From: an uncultured Clostridia bacterium
Lineage (GTDB): Bacteria > Bacillota > Clostridia > Oscillospirales > Acutalibacteraceae
NCBI GenBank assembly: GCA_947628175.1
Contig: CANQZA010000009.1
Coordinates: 1 to 44,368, forward strand
DNA: 44,368 bases
Direction of reading: 5' to 3'
This document shows, one piece after another, positions 25,483 to 34,141 of this stretch (position 1 is its first letter; each line of letters starts with the position of its first letter). Both the position numbers and the translations under genes were made by a program. Under the pieces are notes generated by a model, which saw nothing but the letters and a program-made list of their open reading frames with translations, ran no database searches and was not told where the DNA came from.

Positions 25483-25686
25483 TTAAGAATTAGCCTTTTC
25501 AAGTTCGATTTCTCTCTCAACAGTTTTAATGCGAGCGATATCCTTCTTGACAGCTTTAATTCTCATAGGGTTGTCGAGCTGGTTGATAGCCTGCTGAAAA
25601 TGAAGGTTGAAGAGCTCTTCTTTGAGCTCTGCAAGCCTTTTTGACCTCTGCTCCGGTGAAAGAGCTTTTATTTCCGATGCTTTCAT
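25483..25686 (-). CDS. rpmC: 50S ribosomal protein L29
   Basis: L29 (67 aa) sits at the polypeptide exit, where trigger factor and SRP dock. It starts [20 protein letters not shown] and includes [20 protein letters not shown]. The ATG at 25686 overlaps the rplP stop as TAATG, indicating coupled translation. Confidence 0.96.
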   Translation of the reverse strand: MKASEIKALSPEQRSKRLAELKEELFNLHFQQAINQLDNPMRIKAVKKDIARIKTVEREIELEKANS

Positions 25687-26111
25687 TACTGCTCGCCTCC
25701 CTCTGTTTCTTTCTTTACAAACTTGCACTTTACAGGAAGCTTGTTTGCTGCGAGACGCATAGCCTCGCGTGCTGTTGACTCATCAACACCGCCGAGCTCA
25801 AACATAACCTTACCCGGCTTAACAACGGATACCCAATAGTCAACATTACCTTTACCTTTACCCATACGGGTATCAGCAGGTCTTGCTGTAATAGGCTTAT
25901 CAGGGAAAATTTTAATCCATACCTTACCGCCACGCTTCGTGTAACGAGTCATGGCAATACGGGCTGCTTCGATTTGTGCAGCTGTAATCCAAGCAGGTTC
26001 TGTTGTCTGCAGGCCATACTCACCGTATGTCACCTTGTTACCTCTGCTTGCCACACCGGTCATACGACCTCTGTGCTGCTTTCTGTGCTTTACACGCTTA
26101 GGCAAAAGCAT
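25686..26111 (-). CDS. rplP: 50S ribosomal protein L16
   Basis: L16 (141 aa) organises the A-site tRNA elbow region. It starts [19 protein letters not shown] and has [20 protein letters not shown] (41-60), the RMGKGKG loop near 82 and PVKCKFV at the end. It overlaps rpsC by one base at its start (TAATG), and rpmC likewise at its end. Confidence 0.97.
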   Translation of the reverse strand: MLLPKRVKHRKQHRGRMTGVASRGNKVTYGEYGLQTTEPAWITAAQIEAARIAMTRYTKRGGKVWIKIFPDKPITARPADTRMGKGKGNVDYWVSVVKPGKVMFELGGVDESTAREAMRLAANKLPVKCKFVKKETEGGEQ

Positions 26112-26797
26112 TATCTTTTTCCCCCTTCCCTGCGGTTTGTTCTTCTCTTGTTTCGGGATTCATGAAGAACTTCGCCCTGGTAAATCCAGGTTTTAACACC
26201 GATGCGTCCGTAAGTTGTCTTTGCCTCTGCAAAACCGTAATCGATGTCTGCACGAAGTGTCTGAAGAGGGATTGTACCCTCCTTATAAGTTTCCGAACGA
26301 GCAATTTCCGCACCGCCGATTCGACCTGAAACCATAATCTTAATACCGCGGGCACCAAGTCTCATTGTGTTTCTTATAGCACCCTTAACGGCTCTTCTGA
26401 AAGATACTCGTCTCTCGAGCTGCTGAGCAATACTCTGCGCAACGAGAGTCGCATTAAGATCCGGTTGCTTTATCTCAACGATATTAATGAAAACCTCATT
26501 GGGGTTTTTACCGAGCTTCTTTGCACAGATAACTTTGAGTTTTTCGATCTCTGCACCCTGCTTGCCAATAACCATACCCGGCTTTGCGCAGTGAATATTG
26601 ATTCTTACTCTTTTGGCGTCTCTTTCAATTTCTACTTTCGGAACACCTGCGCCGTAAAGAGAGTTCAAAAGATAGTTACGAAGATTGTGATCTTCAACAA
26701 GTGTATCAGCGAACTCACCTTTTTTTGCATACCAGCGGGAGTCCCAGTTCTTTATAACACCGATTCTTAAACCGGTCGGATTACATTTCTGTCCCAT
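26111..26797 (-). CDS. rpsC: 30S ribosomal protein S3
   Basis: S3 (228 aa) lines the mRNA entry channel and helps helicase activity. The KH domain has [20 protein letters not shown] (48-67) with the GxxG-type loop, and the C-domain has [20 protein letters not shown] (155-174) and [19 protein letters not shown]. It follows rplV by 17 bases. Confidence 0.98.
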   Translation of the reverse strand: MGQKCNPTGLRIGVIKNWDSRWYAKKGEFADTLVEDHNLRNYLLNSLYGAGVPKVEIERDAKRVRINIHCAKPGMVIGKQGAEIEKLKVICAKKLGKNPNEVFINIVEIKQPDLNATLVAQSIAQQLERRVSFRRAVKGAIRNTMRLGARGIKIMVSGRIGGAEIARSETYKEGTIPLQTLRADIDYGFAEAKTTYGRIGVKTWIYQGEVLHESRNKRRTNRREGGKR

Positions 26798-26814
26798 TCA
26801 CTTTTCCTCCCTGC

Positions 26815-27153
26815 TTAGTCGTCCATTTCCTTAACGGTAATGGTGATGTGTGATGTTCTCTTGTTAATTCTGTATGCTCTGCCCTGTGCCCTTGCCTGAA
26901 TCCTTTTAAGAGTAGGACCTGCGGTTGCATTGCAGTAGCTGATTATTAATTTAGATGTGTCCATATTGTTATTGTTCTCGGCATTTGCCATAGCTGATTT
27001 AAGAACCTTCATAACAGGCTCACAGGCTGCCTTCGGTGTATACTGAAGAATTGCCATAGCCTTGTCAGCAGGCTGATTTCTGATCAGATCAAGAACAATC
27101 TGTACCTTTCGAGGAGAGATACGGACATAAGTTGCTTTAGCTGTTGCTTCCAT
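26815..27153 (-). CDS. rplV: 50S ribosomal protein L22
   Basis: L22 (112 aa) lines the exit tunnel constriction with L4. It has the pattern YVRISPRKVQIVLDLIRNQP (9-28) and the beta-hairpin ending RIQARAQGRAYRINKRTSHI. It lies between rpsS and rpsC. Confidence 0.97.
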   Translation of the reverse strand: MEATAKATYVRISPRKVQIVLDLIRNQPADKAMAILQYTPKAACEPVMKVLKSAMANAENNNNMDTSKLIISYCNATAGPTLKRIQARAQGRAYRINKRTSHITITVKEMDD

Positions 27154-27170
27154 AATAATTCTCCTTTCAA

Positions 27171-27443
27171 TTACTTAGATGTCTTTGAGCCTGCATGGCC
27201 TCTGAATGTTCTTGTCGGTGCAAATTCACCGAGCTTGTGTCCAACCATATCCTCTGTAACATATACAGGAACATGCTTTCTTCCGTCATGAACAGCAAAG
27301 GTATGTCCTACGAATTCAGGGAAGATTGTCGAACTTCTTGACCAGGTCTTTATAACCTGCTTATCACCTGAAGCATTGAGTGCTTCTACCTTCTTGTAGA
27401 GGCTTTCTTCTACATAAGGTCCTTTTTTAGTACTTCTGCTCAT
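27171..27443 (-). CDS. rpsS: 30S ribosomal protein S19
   Basis: S19 (90 aa) pairs with S13 in the 30S head. It starts [20 protein letters not shown] and has the signature [20 protein letters not shown] (38-57) and [17 protein letters not shown] (67-83). Confidence 0.98.
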   Translation of the reverse strand: MSRSTKKGPYVEESLYKKVEALNASGDKQVIKTWSRSSTIFPEFVGHTFAVHDGRKHVPVYVTEDMVGHKLGEFAPTRTFRGHAGSKTSK

Positions 27444-27465
27444 CTGTTAATCTTCTCCTTTCTTC

Positions 27466-28299
27466 TTATTTACCGTTACGACGGCGAACAATCATCTTAT
27501 TTGATGCTTTCTTCTTATTGCGTGTCTTATAACCAAGAGCAGGCTTGCCCCAAGGTGTACAAGGACCCGGACGGCCGATAGGAGATTTGCCTTCACCACC
27601 GCCGTGAGGGTGGTCATTAGGGTTCATAACAGAACCGCGGACAGTAGGTCTCCATCCCATATTGCGCTTGCGTCCGGCCTTACCGATTTTCACATTGGCA
27701 TGGTCTGCATTTCCTACAACACCGACTGTTGCCATACAATCTTTCGGCACATTACGAAGCTCACCCGAAGGAAGTCTGAGCAACGCATACGCACCCTCAA
27801 GAGCCATAAGCTGAGCGCTGTTTCCCGCCGAGCGGGCAATCTGCGCGCCATTTCCGGGATAAAGCTCAACATTGTGAACGATTGTACCTACAGGCATATC
27901 CTTGAGAGCAAGAGCATTACCGGCAATGATATCGGCATTCGGACCTGAAATAACAGTATCGCCAACTTTAAGTCCCTCAGGAGCCGTGATGTAGCTCTTT
28001 ACACCATCCTCATACTGAATAAGAGCTATATGAGCGCTTCTGTTGGGATCATATTCAATCGTTTTAACGACTGCCGGAATGTCAAATTTGTTTCTCTTAA
28101 AATCAATTACGCGGTACTTTCTTCTGTTTCCGCCGCCGCGGTGACGGACTGTAATTCTTCCGTAAGCGTTACGACCTGATTTCTTATTGAGAGGCTCAAG
28201 AAGAGATTTCTCAGGAGCAACCTTTGAGAGAGAAGAATAATCTGTTACCGACATATTTCTCCTTGAAGGCGTGGTCGGCTTATAATTCTTAATTGCCAT
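27466..28299 (-). CDS. rplB: 50S ribosomal protein L2
   Basis: L2 (277 aa) is a core 23S rRNA binder near the peptidyl transferase centre. It starts [20 protein letters not shown] at 28299 (AAGGAG upstream); an in-frame extension to 28341 is not conserved. The OB-fold part includes [20 protein letters not shown], and the C-terminal signature is [20 protein letters not shown] (about 226-245). Confidence 0.98.
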   Translation of the reverse strand: MAIKNYKPTTPSRRNMSVTDYSSLSKVAPEKSLLEPLNKKSGRNAYGRITVRHRGGGNRRKYRVIDFKRNKFDIPAVVKTIEYDPNRSAHIALIQYEDGVKSYITAPEGLKVGDTVISGPNADIIAGNALALKDMPVGTIVHNVELYPGNGAQIARSAGNSAQLMALEGAYALLRLPSGELRNVPKDCMATVGVVGNADHANVKIGKAGRKRNMGWRPTVRGSVMNPNDHPHGGGEGKSPIGRPGPCTPWGKPALGYKTRNKKKASNKMIVRRRNGK

Positions 28300-28328
28300 T
28301 ATTATTTCTCCTTTCCGGATAACTTTGC

Positions 28329-28346
28329 GAAAGGATGGCACCTTTC
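28329..28346 (-). other. Hairpin in the rplW-rplB spacer
   Basis: GAAAGG (28329-28334) and CCTTTC (28341-28346) flank a 6-base loop inside the 108-base rplW-rplB gap, one of the longest in the operon. There is no T-run; it may be an mRNA processing or translational control hairpin. Confidence 0.35.
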
Positions 28347-28407
28347 ATACCTCATCATCCGAAATACTGTCTTTGTTGCTTATCCCTATATATATAATAG
28401 GTATAGA

Positions 28408-28704
28408 TTACATCATATCATTGAAGAATTCAATCTCTTTTGAATCCTCTGTAAGTGTTACGATTGCCTTTTTCCATGAAGGTGTATATCCCTCGTGAAC
28501 TCCCTGACGGCGTTTCTGACCGCGGACATTGATTGTATTTACTTTAGCAACCTTTGTTCCCGGGAAAACCGCTTCAACTGCCTTGGCAATCTCAATTTTA
28601 TTTGCATCTTTTGCAACCTTGAAGGTATATTTTTTCATCATAATGCCCATCATGGATTCCTCAGTGATTATAGGCTTAATGATAATATCCTGAGCAGTTT
28701 TCAT
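28408..28704 (-). CDS. rplW: 50S ribosomal protein L23
   Basis: L23 (98 aa) lies at the tunnel exit and is the main trigger-factor contact. Pattern: DIIIKPIITEESMMGIMMKK (5-24), YTFKVAKDANKIEIAKAVEA, and VNTINVRGQKRR. Its ATG overlaps the rplD stop as TAATG. Confidence 0.96.
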   Translation of the reverse strand: MKTAQDIIIKPIITEESMMGIMMKKYTFKVAKDANKIEIAKAVEAVFPGTKVAKVNTINVRGQKRRQGVHEGYTPSWKKAIVTLTEDSKEIEFFNDMM

Positions 28705-29327
28705 TATGCATATACCTCCTCAATTTTCTTTGCGGCATCCTTGAGAACAAGAAATGTATCGCAGTTGAGGATGTCATAAACACAAAGTGTATTTACCGTA
28801 ACAACCTTAACGCCCTCAATATTGCGTGCACTCTTGTAAATTTTTTCGTTGGATCCCTCTGTTACAATAAGAGTTTTCTTGGCTGTCTTAAGCTTGTGAA
28901 GCATATCGACAACTGCCTTTGTTTTGATCTGCTCAAGCTCTACCTTGTTGACAACCATCATTTCACCTGCGGCAACCTTTGAAGAAAGAGCTGACTTCAT
29001 AGCAAGTCTCTTAACTTTCTTATTGAGGTTAACCTTATATTTTCTCGGCTTGGGACCGAGTGCGATACCGCCGTGTGTCCACTGAGGACTTCTTGTTGAA
29101 CCCTGACGGGCACGGCCGGTACCCTTCTGTCTCCAAGGCTTTGCACCGCCTCCGCTTACTTCTGAACGAGTGAGAGTTGACTGTGTGCCCTGACGCTGAT
29201 TAGCAAGATAGCTAACAACTGCAAGATGCATTGCCGATGTATTTGGCTCAATACCGAATACCGAATCGGCAAGTTCTAATTTTGAGGTTTTCTTACCTTC
29301 CTGGTTATAAACCTGAACCTGTGCCAT
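28704..29327 (-). CDS. rplD: 50S ribosomal protein L4
   Basis: L4 (207 aa) lines the exit tunnel and, in gamma-proteobacteria, represses the S10 operon. It has RQGTQSTLTRSEVSGGGAKP (46-65), WRQKGTGRARQGSTRSPQW (67-85) with the conserved extended loop, and a C-terminal Rossmann-like part. It overlaps rplW by one base. Confidence 0.97.
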   Translation of the reverse strand: MAQVQVYNQEGKKTSKLELADSVFGIEPNTSAMHLAVVSYLANQRQGTQSTLTRSEVSGGGAKPWRQKGTGRARQGSTRSPQWTHGGIALGPKPRKYKVNLNKKVKRLAMKSALSSKVAAGEMMVVNKVELEQIKTKAVVDMLHKLKTAKKTLIVTEGSNEKIYKSARNIEGVKVVTVNTLCVYDILNCDTFLVLKDAAKKIEEVYA

Positions 29328-29344
29328 TTTTATCTCTCCTTTCG

Positions 29345-29977
29345 TTAAGCTTTAACCGCGTCTGCGATAACAACAATTCCGCCCTTTGGACCGGGGATTG
29401 CTCCCTTGATTGCAATAAGATTGTTTTCTGCGTCAATCTTTGCAATTTTAAGATTCTGAACTGTTACTGTTTCGTGACCGTAGTGACCTGCCATCTTTTT
29501 GCCCTTAAATACTCTTGAAGGACTTGAACAAGCGCCGAGTGAACCTGCGTGACGATGATTGGGACCTGTACCGTGTGTCATTCTGAGTCTGGAGAAGTTC
29601 CAGCGTTTGATGGCACCGGATGTTCCGTGGCCCTTGCTTGTTCCCCTGACATCAACGAGCTCGCCTGTCTCAAAGATATCCGCCTTGAGAATGTCGCCCA
29701 CCTTGATGTCGGCAATGTTTTCGAGTCTGAACTCTTTAAGTGTTTTCTTCGGAGCAACATCCGCTTTGTCGAAGTGACCTTTCATCGGCTTGTTTACACG
29801 CGACACTTTAACATCGCCGAAACCGACCTGGATTGCTTCGTAGCCGTCGTTGTCCATCGTTTTGATCTGTGTTACCGCACAGGGACCGGCTTCAACTACT
29901 GTTACGGGAATTACTTTTCCGTTTTCGTCAAAAATCTGTGTCATGCCGATCTTTTTGCCGATAAGACCTTTTTTCAT
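29345..29977 (-). CDS. rplC: 50S ribosomal protein L3
   Basis: L3 (210 aa) reaches the peptidyl transferase centre. It starts [20 protein letters not shown] and has the signature [20 protein letters not shown] (128-147), where a glutamine is methylated in some species, and [37 protein letters not shown] precedes its ATG. Confidence 0.97.
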   Translation of the reverse strand: MKKGLIGKKIGMTQIFDENGKVIPVTVVEAGPCAVTQIKTMDNDGYEAIQVGFGDVKVSRVNKPMKGHFDKADVAPKKTLKEFRLENIADIKVGDILKADIFETGELVDVRGTSKGHGTSGAIKRWNFSRLRMTHGTGPNHRHAGSLGACSSPSRVFKGKKMAGHYGHETVTVQNLKIAKIDAENNLIAIKGAIPGPKGGIVVIADAVKA

Positions 29978-30004
29978 GAATTTATTTCCTCCTTTTGGTT
30001 ATTG

Positions 30005-30020
30005 GTTGGGTTTCCCCAAC
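30005..30020 (-). other. GNRA-capped hairpin in the rpsJ-rplC spacer
   Basis: On the minus strand GTTGGG-GAAA-CCCAAC forms a perfect 6-bp stem with a GAAA tetraloop in the 62-base spacer, about 27 bases before the rplC start. It has no T-run and so is probably an mRNA structure and not a terminator. Confidence 0.5.
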
Positions 30021-30039
30021 ATGACCTCAGCCTTGCGGT

Positions 30040-30354
30040 TTAGAGTTTAATCTCTATTTCCACACCGGCTGGGAGCTCAAGACTTGTCAAAGCTTCAACG
30101 GTTTTATTTGAAGGTCTGAGAATGTCGATGAGTCTTTTGTGTGTTCTTTGCTCGAACTGCTCACGGCTGTCCTTATACTTATGAACCGCGCGAAGGATTG
30201 TTATTTTTTCTACTTCTGTAGGAAGGGGAATCGGACCGCTTACCTGAGCGCCTGTTCTCTTTGCGGTTTCAACAATCTTCTCCGCAGCCTGATCCACAAG
30301 ACTGTGATCATAGCCCTTGAGTCTGATTCGAATTTTGACTTTACTTGCTGCCAT
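30040..30354 (-). CDS. rpsJ: 30S ribosomal protein S10 (NusE)
   Basis: S10 (104 aa) is a 30S head protein and, with NusB, a transcription antitermination factor. It starts [20 protein letters not shown] at 30354 after AGGAGGAAATAAA and has [17 protein letters not shown] (36-52) and THKRLIDIL. An in-frame extension to 30495 would translate the leader region and is rejected. It is the first gene of the super-operon. Confidence 0.97.
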   Translation of the reverse strand: MAASKVKIRIRLKGYDHSLVDQAAEKIVETAKRTGAQVSGPIPLPTEVEKITILRAVHKYKDSREQFEQRTHKRLIDILRPSNKTVEALTSLELPAGVEIEIKL

Positions 30355-30661
30355 TTTATTTCCTCCTGAAAAATTATGGTGCGAGCACCCGATAATTTCC
30401 ACGCTTCCGTGTGTTTCTACCCATTCCGTAAATAAAGCCGAATGAAACATCATTCGGGCATACAGGACAAACACACATAAAATCCGCGTTCGCAAGCCGC
30501 TGATTAAGTGGTTACCTATCGGTCATTTTCGCCCGGTTTAAAATCGGACATACTCCGTATGAATTACCGCCTGGGTTATGACGCAACCTCATACATCTTC
30601 GCATATCTGTATGTGAAATACTGCTTCTATATGTAGTTATATAGTATGCTCTTTCACACGC
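30355..30661 (-). promoter_or_regulatory. Long structured leader of the S10 super-operon
   Basis: About 300 bases lie between the promoter and rpsJ, with no gene. Reading the minus strand, hairpins include CATAC-GGA-GTATG, CCGAATGA (30457-30450) pairing with TCATTCGG (30445-30438) and followed by CTTTATTT, and a final AAATTAT..GGTG-CTCG-CACC-ATAATTT hairpin (30398-30370) followed by TTC and the ribosome binding site. The last two resemble intrinsic terminators, so attenuation or autogenous control by a ribosomal protein is plausible. I do not recognise a catalogued leader. Confidence 0.5.
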
Positions 30662-30667
30662 TTGCAT

Positions 30668-30696
30668 ATTATATTATATTAAATATGCATTGTCAA
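30668..30696 (-). promoter_or_regulatory. S10 super-operon promoter, perfect sigma-A consensus
   Basis: Minus strand TTGACA (30696-30691), exactly 17 bases, TATAAT (30673-30668). The -35 is preceded by an A/T-rich tract (30697-30790) with AAAAATTT-type runs that could act as an UP element. This is the strongest promoter in the window. Confidence 0.9.
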
Positions 30697-30797
30697 GAAA
30701 AATTTGCAAATTTTTGAAAAAATTTTTTTATGCTAAAACAACAAATTTCAAATAAAAATTTCGTTAAAACTGCACAAAAAACATTTTAAACAAAGAA

Positions 30798-30837
30798 ATT
30801 GTGATGTGAGCCGATGAATTTCCGCTCACACCACAAT
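30798..30837 (-). terminator. Terminator after spo0A
   Basis: ATTGTGATGTGAGC (30798-30811) pairs with GCTCACACCACAAT (30824-30837) with one mismatch. On the minus strand the stem leads into TTCTTTG. It separates spo0A from the S10 promoter. Bases 30697-30797 hold only the A/T-rich tract. Confidence 0.75.
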
Positions 30838-30853
30838 ATATAGATTCAACTGA

Positions 30854-31621
30854 TTATGCACTTTTAAGGGAAAGTTTCAGTTTATCAGCAATCATTGCAA
30901 TAAATTCCGAATTGGTAGGCTTACCTCTCTGCGACTGAATGGTATAACCAAAATAGGATGAAAGTACATCTACATCACCTCTGTCCCACGCAACCTCGAT
31001 TGCATGGCGAATAGCCCTTTCCACTCTTGAAGAGGTGGTGTTATACATCTTTGCGACAGTCGGATAAAGAAGTTTTGTAACAGAGCCGAGCATCTCACTG
31101 TCATTTACACAAAGGCGTATAGCTGTTCTGAGATACTGATATCCCTTAATATGTGCCGGGACACCTATCTGGCGCATAATGTCTGATATCACTACATCAA
31201 TATCATTATCGGCGGCAGGAGAAAGCCCACGCTTTTTCTTTTCCGTTTTCCAGTTTGAAAGGCGGATAATCCTTTTGGCAACAGAAGCCGGATTAACAGG
31301 CTTTATAAAATAATAATCAGCACCGGCGTTAATCATCTGTTCTTCAAAATCCTGAGAATCAATTGCAGACATAAGAATGATTAAAGGTTTTTCTGAAAGC
31401 GATTCATTAATGTGCTCCATTACATCTATGGCATCCTCATTTGCCATAAATACATCCATTATAACAGCATCAATATGCTGTGATTCAATCACCGAAATAA
31501 CTCTTGAACCGTCTTTTGATGTCAACACAACATCAAAACCTGCATTTTTTAATTCTTTTTGACATTCTTTTCCGAATTTTACTGTATCATCGGCAAGAAG
31601 TACCTTTAAATTGTTTTTCAT
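30854..31621 (-). CDS. spo0A: Sporulation master response regulator Spo0A
   Basis: Spo0A (255 aa) receives phosphate and switches sporulation genes on or off. The receiver domain shows the acidic pair D11/D12, phosphoacceptor D56 in AVIMDVFM and K107 in YFIKPVN. The effector domain runs from about 145 with [20 protein letters not shown] and the recognition region [20 protein letters not shown] 31621 follows AAAGGAGG; an in-frame GTG at 31651 is less likely. It follows spoIVB, as in other spore formers, and has its own promoter at 31652-31680. Confidence 0.97.
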   Translation of the reverse strand: MKNNLKVLLADDTVKFGKECQKELKNAGFDVVLTSKDGSRVISVIESQHIDAVIMDVFMANEDAIDVMEHINESLSEKPLIILMSAIDSQDFEEQMINAGADYYFIKPVNPASVAKRIIRLSNWKTEKKKRGLSPAADNDIDVVISDIMRQIGVPAHIKGYQYLRTAIRLCVNDSEMLGSVTKLLYPTVAKMYNTTSSRVERAIRHAIEVAWDRGDVDVLSSYFGYTIQSQRGKPTNSEFIAMIADKLKLSLKSA

Positions 31622-31651
31622 TTGAAAAACCTCCTTTTTTATTTCCTCCAC

Positions 31652-31680
31652 ATATTACCATTACTGGAACAAAATTGCAA
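31652..31680 (-). promoter_or_regulatory. spo0A promoter
   Basis: Minus strand TTGCAA (31680-31675), 17 bases, TAATAT (31657-31652). Just upstream, TTGTG repeats and a CACAA arm (about 31686-31715) form imperfect palindromes that could be an operator. No clear TGTCGAA (0A box) is visible. Confidence 0.6.
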
Positions 31681-31759
31681 GAGGTTTTCACAAAATATTG
31701 TGTATTTTTTTCACAATCATTATTTTTCGTTATTATTTTGTATTCAAAAATCAGCTTTT

Positions 31760-32959
31760 TTATATTTTCTCTGACTGTTCAATCATTTTTTCGGCAAAAA
31801 TTCCATATCCTTTTTGCGGATCATCCACTATCACATGCGTTAACGCTCCTATAAGCTTTCCGTTTTGAATAATTGGTGAACCACTCATACCCTGCACGAT
31901 TCCTCCTGTTTTTTTCAGAAGCTTTTCATCTGTTACCTTTATGACAAGATTCTTGTCATTTTTACCTTCTCTGTACGAAACACGGGTTATTTCAACTGTG
32001 TAGAGCTTCGGCGAACCGCTGTCAACAGTGGATAAAATCTGTGCTGGTCCTTTTTCAATTTCCTGAACAGGTGCCACCTCATACATAAGTTTTTTTTCAA
32101 CTGCATTTGTGTATTTTCCGTAAATCCCGCATTGGCTGTTATTTATAAGTGTTCCGATGACGGTATCCGAAAAGTCACAGCAAAGTGAGCCTGTTTCGCC
32201 ATCCGTGCTCTTATAGAGCTTTGTGACAGTCGCTTTGACAGCCTCGCCGTTTAAGATAGGTATAATTTCATTTGTATCAACATCTGTTATAGGATGACCG
32301 AGTGCTGCAATAGTGTTGTTCGATGGATTATAAAATGTTATCGTTCCGATTCCCGCCGTAGAATCTCTAACCCATACGCCCGCCTTGTATCTTCCCTCTG
32401 ATGAAGAATATTCGGGAGTAAGCGTAAATGTCTTATATATTCCGTCTCTTTTTACACGGATTCTGTAATCCATGCCGTTATTATCATTAAGAATATCCTC
32501 CACCTCAGTGGATGAATAAACCTTGGTATTATTGATTTCAATAATGATATCGCCCTTTTCAAGCCCCGCTTTTTTTGCAGGATTTGATTTTCCGTTTTTT
32601 CCGTCAACATCCTTTGTTCCGACAATCATAACACCGTCTGTATAAAGCTTGATTCCGAAGCTTTCACCGCTCACATATACATATTTTGCCTGTTGAGGCG
32701 TAATTTTTGTGTTTTTTACAGGAATAACACCAAAAAGCCTGAGCTCGCCTTCACTCGGAGATACCCTCTGATTATTCTGAAAATCAACCTGAGTCTCCCT
32801 GTTTACATTCATAAAATAAATATTGTCAAAACTGATTTGCTTTGCCGAATAATAATTAATATTTTCAGGCAGAGTAATATTGCCGAAAATGATAAGCCCG
32901 TAAATAACGGCAAGAAGCATTGCAAGCACTGAATCGGCAGTGCGAATTATCTTTTTCAC
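31760..32959 (-). CDS. spoIVB: SpoIVB signalling serine peptidase (S55) with PDZ domain
   Basis: In sporulation SpoIVB is made in the forespore, crosses into the intermembrane space and triggers SpoIVFB cleavage of pro-sigma-K. The protein (399 aa from GTG 32959) has one N-terminal membrane helix (about 10-26), a PDZ domain (about 93-185, AGLEKGDIIIEINNTKV), and the S55 peptidase domain with H222 in AALGHPITD and S361 in GMSGSPI. GGTGAT followed by AAAT selects the GTG at 32959; an upstream in-frame GTG at 32968 overlaps that site. It is directly upstream of spo0A. Confidence 0.95.
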   Translation of the reverse strand: MKKIIRTADSVLAMLLAVIYGLIIFGNITLPENINYYSAKQISFDNIYFMNVNRETQVDFQNNQRVSPSEGELRLFGVIPVKNTKITPQQAKYVYVSGESFGIKLYTDGVMIVGTKDVDGKNGKSNPAKKAGLEKGDIIIEINNTKVYSSTEVEDILNDNNGMDYRIRVKRDGIYKTFTLTPEYSSSEGRYKAGVWVRDSTAGIGTITFYNPSNNTIAALGHPITDVDTNEIIPILNGEAVKATVTKLYKSTDGETGSLCCDFSDTVIGTLINNSQCGIYGKYTNAVEKKLMYEVAPVQEIEKGPAQILSTVDSGSPKLYTVEITRVSYREGKNDKNLVIKVTDEKLLKKTGGIVQGMSGSPIIQNGKLIGALTHVIVDDPQKGYGIFAEKMIEQSEKI

Positions 32960-32991
32960 ATTTATCACCGATTATAGTATGGACAAAAAAT

Positions 32992-33015
32992 AAGGACATC
33001 TGTACCGATGTCCTT
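32992..33015 (-). terminator. Terminator after pfkA
   Basis: AAGGACATC (32992-33000) pairs perfectly with GATGTCCTT (33007-33015). On the minus strand the stem is followed by ATTTTTTG, a strong intrinsic terminator separating pfkA from spoIVB. Confidence 0.9.
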
Positions 33016-33043
33016 AAAAATTTTAAATAATCATCAAATGAAA

Positions 33044-34009
33044 TTAAATAGATACCTCATGCGCAACATTATAGATATTCATATCTATTGTTTTTGTCAT
33101 ATTCAGTGCTTTAAAAATGTCATAGTCCACAACATCTTCCTTCTGGGCCGCAACAACGCGGTTTCCTATGTTTTTCATAAGAAGCTTCACTGCATAGTTG
33201 CCCATTCTTGTTGCCATAACCCTGTCTTTTGCCGTAGGATGTCCGCCGCGCTGCACATGGCCTAAAATTACAGAGCGTGATTCAACGCCTGTTTTTGCCT
33301 GAATTTCCTTTGCGAGAGCATCAACATCAACACCCACACCTTCAGCGACAACAATCAGAAAATGCTTTTTTCCTGTTCTCTGTGTCTTTTCCATTCGCTC
33401 TATAACATGCTTTTCAATATCAAATTCAACCTCGGGGATAAGAATTGCCGTTGCGCCGCAGGCAATACCCGCATTAAGAGCAAGATAACCCGCTCTTCTG
33501 CCCATAACTTCAACCACCGTACATCTGTCGTGGCTTTCACCCGTATCACGAAGCCGGTCCACCATTTCCATAATTGTATTAAGACAGGTATCATACCCTA
33601 TAGTATAATCACAGCAGGCAATATCGTTGTCAATTGTGCCGGGAATACCTACGCACGGAATGCCCCTTTCAGACAAATCTCTTGCGCCGCGGAACGAGCC
33701 GTCGCCTCCTATAACAACGACGCCCTCTATTCCCCACTCCTGACAGGTTCGTATAGCCTTTCTCATACCCTCTTCGGTTGCAAATTCAACCGAACGGGCA
33801 GAGTAAAGGATGGTTCCGCCTCTGTTTATAATATCTGAAACAGAACGAAGATCCATTTCAATGAAATCACCGTTAATCAGTCCGTTATATCCGCGGATAA
33901 CACCGTATACTTTTATGTTGTTTTCGCAGGCTGTACGAACAACTGCGCGAACAGCCGCATTCATTCCCGGCGAATCCCCGCCGCTTGTCAAAACTGCAAT
34001 GGTTTTCAT
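33044..34009 (-). CDS. pfkA: ATP-dependent 6-phosphofructokinase
   Basis: PfkA commits fructose 6-phosphate to glycolysis. The 321-aa length fits the allosteric bacterial type. ATP site GGDSPGMNAAV (11-21) and IGGDGSFRGA (about 101-110) with the glycine typical of ATP use, catalytic GTIDNDI with the aspartate near 127, and MGRRAGYLAL near 169 for F6P. ATG 34009 follows CAGGAGGATTTTGT. It lies after dnaE, as in many Firmicutes, with its own promoter at 34058-34086. Confidence 0.97.
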   Translation of the reverse strand: MKTIAVLTSGGDSPGMNAAVRAVVRTACENNIKVYGVIRGYNGLINGDFIEMDLRSVSDIINRGGTILYSARSVEFATEEGMRKAIRTCQEWGIEGVVVIGGDGSFRGARDLSERGIPCVGIPGTIDNDIACCDYTIGYDTCLNTIMEMVDRLRDTGESHDRCTVVEVMGRRAGYLALNAGIACGATAILIPEVEFDIEKHVIERMEKTQRTGKKHFLIVVAEGVGVDVDALAKEIQAKTGVESRSVILGHVQRGGHPTAKDRVMATRMGNYAVKLLMKNIGNRVVAAQKEDVVDYDIFKALNMTKTIDMNIYNVAHEVSI

Positions 34010-34057
34010 ACAAAATCCTCCTGTATCTTTCAAACGATAACAAAGATAACATATTGT

Positions 34058-34086
34058 ATTTTAATCGTAGTTAAGAAAAATGTCAA
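34058..34086 (-). promoter_or_regulatory. Internal promoter for pfkA
   Basis: Minus strand TTGACA (34086-34081), 17 bases, TAAAAT (34063-34058), within the 132-base dnaE-pfkA gap. It would let glycolytic flux be tuned apart from the upstream hprK-dnaE genes. Confidence 0.8.
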
Positions 34087-34141
34087 GTATTGGCTTAATT
34101 ATTTTCCGATAACACAATATAACAAACCTGTAAAAATAATA

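Noticed and set aside
32975-32981. CATACTA upstream of spoIVB as a sigma-G/sigma-F -10 element
   Set aside because: It matches the consensus exactly, but the start site it implies would fall inside the GGTGAT ribosome binding site, and no proper -35 lies at the right distance because the pfkA terminator occupies the space.
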